Source of the DNA: Sabellastarte sp. h YS-2021
Taxonomy: Eukaryota; Annelida; Polychaeta; Sabellida; Sabellidae
Reading direction: 5' to 3'
DNA: 64,000 nucleotides
Assembly: GCA_964017235.1 (NCBI GenBank)
Contig: OZ024939.1
Location: 41,890,241-41,954,240 of the forward strand
This document shows, piece after piece, positions 58,565 through 64,000 of this stretch. The notes beneath the pieces were generated by a model that had not been told where the DNA came from, did not search any database, and worked only from the letters and a program-made list of their open reading frames with translations. The translations under genes and the position numbers were made by a program. Every line of letters begins with the position of its first letter. Position 1 is the stretch's first letter.

Positions 58565-60589
58565 ATGTCGTCTCCTGGACAGAAACGAGGTTCTTGCGGG
58601 CACGTTATGGCCCTTTTCGACAACCATAAGAAATGCGCGCGTTGTCGTGACAAGGGGGTGGGAGACGACCCGTGTGTGAAGAAGTTGCCTTGTAGTATCT
58701 GTAAGGCGTTTACGCCTGCTCAGATTCACCAGTTAGCAACCCCCACCTACAAGGAACGGAAAGAACGCTCCAGCCAGAAGAAATCTGAAGAATTGACAAG
58801 TACGTCTCCCAAGCTTGTTGATCCGTCTGAGGTTTCATTGCTGGGTCCAGTCAACTCAGGGACGCAGTCTCCTGTTGATTCTACACCCAAGCAGAAGAAG
58901 AAGCGTTCTGATGGCTCCCCAAGGTCTAGTAAACGGAAGCACAGCAGTAAGCCCACTTCAGATGACCTCAAGTCCCTTGATGACAAGTGGAGTGAGAGAT
59001 TTTCCCGTCTGGAAGCAATGCTGATTAACCAGTCATTTGCTGTCCCTGTGAGACCGGTGAATTCTGCTTCTGTGGTGCCCAGAGAACACCCATTCTTTGA
59101 TCCGGGTGCTTCTACAAGTGTTATGTTTTCTGAGGGCACTAGTGACGTGGCTACGCAGTTGACGGCTACCCAACCTCCTCTGGGGGTTCCCGGTACACAA
59201 GCTGTGAAGGAAGTGACTAAGAGTGCTACCCACCCTGTTCAGGGCCCCGGTACCTCTGAGACTGTTGCCACCCAACCTTTACTGGTTCCCGGTGCAGGGA
59301 CTGCCACCCAGCCTCCACAGGCTCCCGGTGCGGGTCCTGAGGTTCTGCCTTCCGGTTATGAAACTACGCTGTCTAACCAGTCGCCTCCCATTGGCCAGAA
59401 TTCTGAGGTTGCTAGGGAATCTGACAGTGAGGCTGAGGTGGATGCGGAACCGGCTTCACCGGCTAGTGTTCACTACCAGGGTGATGTACCGGAATCTAAC
59501 ACTGACCAGGATCTTTCTGAAGATGCTAATTACCGGGAAACATTGAGAGGGGTGAGGAGTTTCATGGGCTGGCATCAAATCCCGGATTATGACACCTCAG
59601 CTGCATCTATGGATGACAATCCCTTTGCCGGTTCTAGAGTGAAGACTACCGGTAAAGTGTCAGTAAAATTGCCGGTGGATGAATGGCTTTGTAAGAAGCT
59701 GGAGAAACTAAATGTGACTATTGCTGAAGGTTATCCTTCTAGGAATACTGAAACCAGTGGACTGCTGCGTGATCAATTTGTCAAGACACCCCGTACTTCC
59801 AAGTGGTACGACATGCAAGCTGTTAAGAAGGATGCTTCTAACCAGGCTGTTGGTGACTGGTCTCCGGAACCGGCAAAGCTTAACAGTATGTTTTCTAGAG
59901 TTGCAAGGCGCAGTTTACCTTCTGCCCCAGCTTCCAGGACCTTCAGCCAGGACACCCTTAGAAGGTGGGAGAGATCATTCAGAGAACAATCAGTGATGTG
60001 TAATCACGCTGCTGGCCTCTCTAGATGCCTCACCAAAGTACAGGACTCCATGGTCACCCAGTTAAAGTCCCTGAGGTTCGATTCCTCAAAGGGCAAAAGT
60101 GCTGAGAAACAGCAACAAGCTGTTGAAGAACTGGAATATCTGGTTACGTTTAACCGGTCAATTTCACAGGCTATGCAGCGTGCCATGCAGGATTTATCAG
60201 AGGGAGTCTTTATCAGCATGGCTAATCTCACCCTGGCACGTCGAGACAGTTATTTAGAGTTCATAAGGGGTGGCATTAAACCGGACACCTTGTCTGCCTT
60301 ACGTACGTCTCCAGTTCACCAACTATCACTCTTCCCGGACAGCTTACTGGTCAAAGCTGAAGAGGAAATCTTACGTAGTGAAGAGAGGCGTTCTGCTGGT
60401 ACCACACCAAGGAAACCTGGACGTTTTCATCCATACGTCTCCTCCAACCGAACCCCTCACCAGCCGGACCGGAAGCCCACTACTCCGGCATGGAAGCAGA
60501 TTAGAGACCGGCAAACTGCTCAGAAAGGGGGTGGTAAAGCCTCAAACTTCAGCCAGAAGCCGGCCAGAGGTTTTAAAAAGCATAAATGA
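58565..60589 (+). CDS. DIRS element ORF1, Gag-like protein
   Basis: 674 aa from the ATG at 58565; the frame is open upstream to 58442, but this ATG starts the conserved part. The N-terminal Cys/His-rich segment has CGHVMALFDNHKKCARCRDK and, further on, C-S-I-C, likely a zinc finger. A Ser/Pro/Thr-rich middle with repeated GVPGT/VPGAGT-like blocks follows, then a conserved C-terminal helical domain (about 350-600) and a basic tail. It should form the RNA-binding particle. It ends in TGA followed by C, a leaky stop context. Confidence 0.8.
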   Translation: MSSPGQKRGSCGHVMALFDNHKKCARCRDKGVGDDPCVKKLPCSICKAFTPAQIHQLATPTYKERKERSSQKKSEELTSTSPKLVDPSEVSLLGPVNSGTQSPVDSTPKQKKKRSDGSPRSSKRKHSSKPTSDDLKSLDDKWSERFSRLEAMLINQSFAVPVRPVNSASVVPREHPFFDPGASTSVMFSEGTSDVATQLTATQPPLGVPGTQAVKEVTKSATHPVQGPGTSETVATQPLLVPGAGTATQPPQAPGAGPEVLPSGYETTLSNQSPPIGQNSEVARESDSEAEVDAEPASPASVHYQGDVPESNTDQDLSEDANYRETLRGVRSFMGWHQIPDYDTSAASMDDNPFAGSRVKTTGKVSVKLPVDEWLCKKLEKLNVTIAEGYPSRNTETSGLLRDQFVKTPRTSKWYDMQAVKKDASNQAVGDWSPEPAKLNSMFSRVARRSLPSAPASRTFSQDTLRRWERSFREQSVMCNHAAGLSRCLTKVQDSMVTQLKSLRFDSSKGKSAEKQQQAVEELEYLVTFNRSISQAMQRAMQDLSEGVFISMANLTLARRDSYLEFIRGGIKPDTLSALRTSPVHQLSLFPDSLLVKAEEEILRSEERRSAGTTPRKPGRFHPYVSSNRTPHQPDRKPTTPAWKQIRDRQTAQKGGGKASNFSQKPARGFKKHK

Positions 60590-62377
60590 CAATCACTGTT
60601 TTGCAAATGTGGTCGGATTGCTGAACTCTGTAAATGTATCCGACAAGATGGAGGGCTTGAACCCACCACCTCCAGTGATACACAAGAGCGAGACTGTGTT
60701 TCCACATGTAAACTCTTTTGTTGCAAGTGTTCCTTTTGTCAGCGGGTCACCGCAAAAGAAAGGTGTAAACCCCGCTTATTGTCAATCTATCAGAGAAATA
60801 AACCATGTGAAAGATGTTTCCTGTGTAGATCACTTGAGTTTTGTAAATATTGTCACAAATGTCCAAACTGTTGTCACAAATCTTCCTGTAGGGGCAAGAC
60901 TTCAACAGTTTTGGGAAAAGTGGGAAACTCTGGGTGCGAGTCCAAAAGTTATCAAAATACTGAGAGAGGGCTACACCCTTCCCTTCCGGTTCAGACCCAA
61001 CTTAACCAGGTCACCAATGGTCATCAGCAAATATGTAAACCCCCAAAGACAGGCCTTCCTTTTGGAGGCACTGACTCAGCTAACCAACAAGAATGCAGTA
61101 GAACCGGTAACAAATCAGACCTCCCTAGGGTTTTACAACCGGCTATTTTTGGTTCCCAAACCCAACAACCGGTGGAGACCTATCTTGGACCTGAGCACTT
61201 TGAACACCTTTTTAAACACAGAGTCGTTCAAGATGGAGACCCCAGAGACAATAAGAACCTCCCTACAGGCAGGGGAGTGGGTCACATCCATAGACTTCAA
61301 AGACGCTTACTTCCACATTCCAATTCACAGTCAGTCCAGGAAGTACATGCGTTTTCACATTCAGGGCCACTCCTACCAGTTCAAGGCCCTGCCCTTTGGT
61401 CTTTCCACAGCACCCATGGAGTTCACAGTGGTGGCCAAAGAGGTCAAGCTCATGGCCTTACAACAGGGTATAAGAATCCACCAGTACCTAGACGACTGGC
61501 TGGTGAGGGCCTCTACCCTCCACACCTGTCTCCAGCATACTCAAACCCTGGTCACTCTTTGTCAGGAACTAGGGTGGCTGGTGAACAAGGAAAAGTCAGA
61601 ACTGACACCCAAACAGGTCTTCAACTTCGTAGGTTACCAGTTCGACCTGAAAGAGGGCAAGGTCAGACCAACAGAAGAACGTTGGCAGACTTTGACAGAC
61701 AAGATCAGATCAATGATGTCGGATCCGGTTTGTCCGGTCCGGAAATTCATGTCCCTCATAGGTCTCCTCACAGCAACAGAAAAACAAGTCCACTTAGGGC
61801 GACTCCACATGAGACCCATACAGTGGCACTTGAAAAACAACTGGAGGGTCCCAGAATCACTGGAAAAGGTGATACCGGTCCCCAAGTCCCTCCATCCTCA
61901 TCTAAGGTGGTGGCTGGAGGAAAGCAATGTGCTACTAGGTCAACCATTACACCCTCTAAAACATGCTCTGCAGATCTTTACAGACGCATCAAACGAAGGG
62001 TGGGGCGCTCACTTGGACGACCATACTGCAAGGGGAACCTGGTCCCTTCCAGAAAGCAAGTTGCACATAAACCACTTAGAGCTAAAAGCAGTTTTTCTAG
62101 CTCTAAAGGAGTTTCGAACCCTGGTTTGCAACAAGACTGTGTTGATAGCTACAGACAACACAACAGTGGTTGCCTATATCAACAAAGAAGGGGGGATGAA
62201 GTCGGGGTCACTGTGTGCCCTACTGTGGAGAATCCTGTCCTGGTGCACCAGACAACAGGTAACCCTCAGGGCACGTCACATCCCCGGCCGGCTGAACGTG
62301 ATAGCAGACAAGCTATCCAGACTTGGCCAGACCATTCAAACAGAGTGGTCACTTCATCCAGCAGTTTTCCAAGCTGT
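60590..62377 (+). other. Stop-free, ATG-free frame linking Gag and recombinase
   Basis: In the gag frame, directly after the gag TGA, there are 596 codons with neither a stop nor an ATG. The first about 104 codons contain 20 cysteines, with C-x2-C spacings such as CERCFLCRSLEFCKYCHKC. The rest is antiphase to RT. It could be translated by read-through of the TGA or by a non-ATG start; neither is shown. Confidence 0.5.
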
Positions 62378-62918
62378 ATGCGCAAGGTGGCACCAGCCAA
62401 AAGTGGACCTGTTTGCCACCAGGTTCAACAACAAACTACCCCAGTTTGTGTCACCGGTGCCAGACCCCCAGGCTTGGGCAGTGGATGCACTCAGCCTCTC
62501 CTGGGAGGACCTGGACCCATACGCCTTCCCACCGGCAGCCATCTTGGGCAAAGTGGTGGAGAAGCTCCAGGACTACCCCTGCAACAGAATAATCCTGATT
62601 GCCCCAGGGTGGCCCAACATGCCCTGGTTTTGGGACCTGGTAGCAATGTCAAGCCAGATCCCACTCTGTCTGCCCAGCATACCAAACCTTGTGTCTCAGC
62701 CGTTCAACCAGGTCCTTCACAGGAACCTGTCGAATCTGAACCTACATGCCTGGCTCCTAGAGCCTCAGCAATCAAGGAGCAAGGCTTCTCTGAGGCAGTG
62801 GCAGCACGAATTGAGGCTCCTCAAAGAAGATCAACCAGATCTGTCTATGAGGCAAAGTGGACCATTTTTACAAAGTGGTGCCTCAGTAATCAGGTGGACT
62901 TCAGGGCACCACCTCTGA
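60648..62918 (+). CDS. DIRS element ORF2, reverse transcriptase / RNase H / methylase-like
   Basis: 756 aa from the first ATG of this frame, 58 nt after the gag stop and in the +1 frame; the frame itself is open from 60270. RT motifs: LVPKPNNRWRPILDLSTLN, SIDFKDAYFHIPIHSQSRKY, ALPFGLSTAP and the YLDD catalytic box (near 61485-61500). RNase H: IFTDASNEGWGAHL, the E of HLELKAVFLAL and ATDNTTVVAYIN. The C-terminal DIRS-type region has VDLFATRFNNKLPQ, YAFPPAAIL and GWPNMPWFWDLV. All catalytic residues are present, so it is potentially active. Its last about 160 nt overlap the recombinase core. Confidence 0.87.
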   Translation: MEGLNPPPPVIHKSETVFPHVNSFVASVPFVSGSPQKKGVNPAYCQSIREINHVKDVSCVDHLSFVNIVTNVQTVVTNLPVGARLQQFWEKWETLGASPKVIKILREGYTLPFRFRPNLTRSPMVISKYVNPQRQAFLLEALTQLTNKNAVEPVTNQTSLGFYNRLFLVPKPNNRWRPILDLSTLNTFLNTESFKMETPETIRTSLQAGEWVTSIDFKDAYFHIPIHSQSRKYMRFHIQGHSYQFKALPFGLSTAPMEFTVVAKEVKLMALQQGIRIHQYLDDWLVRASTLHTCLQHTQTLVTLCQELGWLVNKEKSELTPKQVFNFVGYQFDLKEGKVRPTEERWQTLTDKIRSMMSDPVCPVRKFMSLIGLLTATEKQVHLGRLHMRPIQWHLKNNWRVPESLEKVIPVPKSLHPHLRWWLEESNVLLGQPLHPLKHALQIFTDASNEGWGAHLDDHTARGTWSLPESKLHINHLELKAVFLALKEFRTLVCNKTVLIATDNTTVVAYINKEGGMKSGSLCALLWRILSWCTRQQVTLRARHIPGRLNVIADKLSRLGQTIQTEWSLHPAVFQAVCARWHQPKVDLFATRFNNKLPQFVSPVPDPQAWAVDALSLSWEDLDPYAFPPAAILGKVVEKLQDYPCNRIILIAPGWPNMPWFWDLVAMSSQIPLCLPSIPNLVSQPFNQVLHRNLSNLNLHAWLLEPQQSRSKASLRQWQHELRLLKEDQPDLSMRQSGPFLQSGASVIRWTSGHHL

Positions 62919-63832
62919 AAGCCATTGCTGACTTCCTCCTGCACTTGTTCCAGGACAAGAAGTTACAACCAGGCACTATTGATGGCTACAGATCAGCCAT
63001 TGCTGACAAACTGGGCAATTCCACCATTAATGTCAGCAAAGATGAGAATCTCACTCGTCTCCTGGATAGTTTCCATAGAGACAGGCCTAAGGGCAGGAGA
63101 GGTATACCCTCCTGGAACCTGTCACTGGTCTTACACCAGCTGACAAAGGCTCCTTTTGAACCTTTAAAAGAGGCCTCATTAAAACATTTGACCTTCAAGA
63201 CTGTTTTCCTGCTGGCTTTGGGCTCAGGTAAACGCAGGAGTGAGATCCATGCTTGGTTACATAAGAACATCAGACACCAGTCAGACTGGTCTAAGGTGTC
63301 TTTGTACCCCTCACCCAGCTTCCTATCCAAGAACCAGCTGGCTAAGGAAGGTCCAGATAGTGTGGCACCAGTGGTCATCCCAGCCCTGGCACCATCTCTG
63401 GATAGGTCACTCAAGGGTGACAGGTCCCTATGTCCAGTTAGAGCCCTGCGTTACTACTTGGACAGGACTGCAGACCTCAGGCAGAATAAGGAGTTAGTCT
63501 TTGTCTCCTTCAAGAAGGGTTTTGATAAAGACATCTCGCCTGCCACCATCTCCTCATGGATCAAACAGACTGTGGTTCTGTGCTATGAGCTTTCTGACCA
63601 GGAGGCCCTCACCTTACATCAGGTTAAAGCCCATGATGTTAGGGCCTTTGCTGCTTCTAAGGCTTTCCAATCAGGGATCTCCTTAGATCAGATCTTATCA
63701 GCCTGCCACTGGAAATCTCACAACACCTTCACCCAGTTTTATTTGAAGGATGTTGCCTGGGCTGATTCAGAGCTTTTCCACCTGGGACCTGTAGTGGCTG
63801 CCCAGCAGGTGCACCACCAGGCCCAGAAGTGA
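62378..63832 (+). CDS. DIRS element ORF3, tyrosine recombinase
   Basis: 484 aa if started at 62378, the first ATG in a frame that is open from 60590. The recombinase fold starts near 62770 (ARIEAPQRRSTRSVYEAKW, the core-binding domain). The catalytic set is Arg in SGKRRSEIHAW (about 63225-63255), His-x-x-Arg in KAHDVRAFAASKAF (about 63625-63668) and Tyr in FTQFYLKDVAWAD (about 63730-63765). It integrates circular cDNA by site-specific recombination, replacing an integrase. The frame equals that of gag and is -1 to RT. The true N-terminus is uncertain. Confidence 0.85.
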   Translation: MRKVAPAKSGPVCHQVQQQTTPVCVTGARPPGLGSGCTQPLLGGPGPIRLPTGSHLGQSGGEAPGLPLQQNNPDCPRVAQHALVLGPGSNVKPDPTLSAQHTKPCVSAVQPGPSQEPVESEPTCLAPRASAIKEQGFSEAVAARIEAPQRRSTRSVYEAKWTIFTKWCLSNQVDFRAPPLKAIADFLLHLFQDKKLQPGTIDGYRSAIADKLGNSTINVSKDENLTRLLDSFHRDRPKGRRGIPSWNLSLVLHQLTKAPFEPLKEASLKHLTFKTVFLLALGSGKRRSEIHAWLHKNIRHQSDWSKVSLYPSPSFLSKNQLAKEGPDSVAPVVIPALAPSLDRSLKGDRSLCPVRALRYYLDRTADLRQNKELVFVSFKKGFDKDISPATISSWIKQTVVLCYELSDQEALTLHQVKAHDVRAFAASKAFQSGISLDQILSACHWKSHNTFTQFYLKDVAWADSELFHLGPVVAAQQVHHQAQK

Positions 63833-63921
63833 GGAGATGTTGTATATATGTAAATATGTACATATTGTAGATATGCTAGATATGTACATAATGTAAATAT
63901 GTTGGATGTACATATGTGTTC

Positions 63922-63922
<1 letters not shown>

Positions 63923-63967
<45 letters not shown>
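63923..63967. repeat. 45-base A-run near the DIRS 3' end
   Basis: A pure A tract follows the TATGTAAATATGTACAT repeats 90 nt after the recombinase stop. It could be a poly(A) remnant or a simple repeat. Confidence 0.9.
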
Positions 63968-63969
<2 letters not shown>

Positions 63970-64000
63970 GTGACTTGCTTCCTTTGGGAAGTTTATTTCT

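Larger units (their letters stand above)
58250..64000 (+). mobile_element. DIRS-type tyrosine-recombinase retrotransposon, apparently intact, truncated by the window end
   Basis: Three long frames encode Gag, RT-RNase H-methylase-like and tyrosine recombinase, in this order and overlapping, as in DIRS elements that move by recombinase and leave no target duplication. The 5' border is set by the duplicated empty sequence at 57606-57836. The leader 58285-58430 is rich in ACCGGTC motifs (GGTCGGCGCGACCGGTC, GGCAGGACCGGTC). The 3' non-coding region has TATGTAAATATGTACAT-type repeats and a 45-base A-run. The terminal repeat copy at the 3' side is not identified. No internal stops break the three frames. 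Confidence 0.88.

Overview
The window looks like nuclear DNA of a marine invertebrate, most likely a bivalve mollusc. The reasons are long AT-rich introns with GT-AG splice sites, two conserved animal genes split into many exons, tRNA-derived SINEs, hairpin-ended elements with central tandem repeats that resemble bivalve 'pearl'/Helentron-type elements, Penelope and DIRS retrotransposons, and many hAT-type miniature elements. The species cannot be fixed from the sequence.

Two host genes can be reconstructed exon by exon. (1) ANKIB1 lies on the minus strand at 22347-40764. It has 21 coding exons, every splice phase closes, and the sum is 4413 nt (1470 aa). It encodes a RING-between-RING (RBR) E3 ubiquitin ligase with a probable N-myristoylation signal, ankyrin repeats, RING1-IBR-RING2 with the catalytic Cys529, and three UIM-like motifs. 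(2) A beta-1,4-galactosyltransferase-family gene lies on the plus strand at 50438-56559. It has 8 coding exons and 348 aa, is a type II Golgi membrane enzyme, and aligns without gaps to the bovine B4GALT1 catalytic numbering (offset 76).

Layout. 1-8.2 kb: intergenic, dense in MITEs, fold-backs, a 2.2 kb terminal-inverted-repeat element and SINEs. 8.2-13.1 kb: a decayed DIRS-type tyrosine-recombinase retrotransposon on the minus strand, with recognisable direct and inverted terminal motifs. 13.1-22.3 kb: mostly AT-rich intergenic DNA with one hAT MITE and a hairpin-ended tandem-repeat element. 22.3-40.8 kb: ANKIB1. 40.8-50.4 kb: transposon-rich intergenic DNA, including a SINE inserted in a Penelope-like relic, a LINE 3' fragment, and a Mutator-like element nested in a 1.75 kb hAT element. 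50.4-56.6 kb: the B4GALT gene. 57.6-58.25 kb: a 231 bp direct duplication. 58.25-64 kb: a second DIRS-type element that is apparently intact, with its 3' end at or beyond the window edge.

The observations I rate highest are these. The intact DIRS element has Gag and recombinase frames separated by a single TGA. The frame then stays open for 1081 codons, with a Cys-rich start and no ATG for almost 600 codons, while the RT is coded in the overlapping +1 frame. Two ANKIB1 splice sites (exon 2 donor, exon 11 acceptor) have been tandemly amplified into minisatellites. An intron repeat array carries more than 20 AGGTCA nuclear-receptor half-sites. ANKIB1 carries a Cys/His-rich exon between the RBR core and the UIMs. 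I did not find an unambiguously new multi-gene system.
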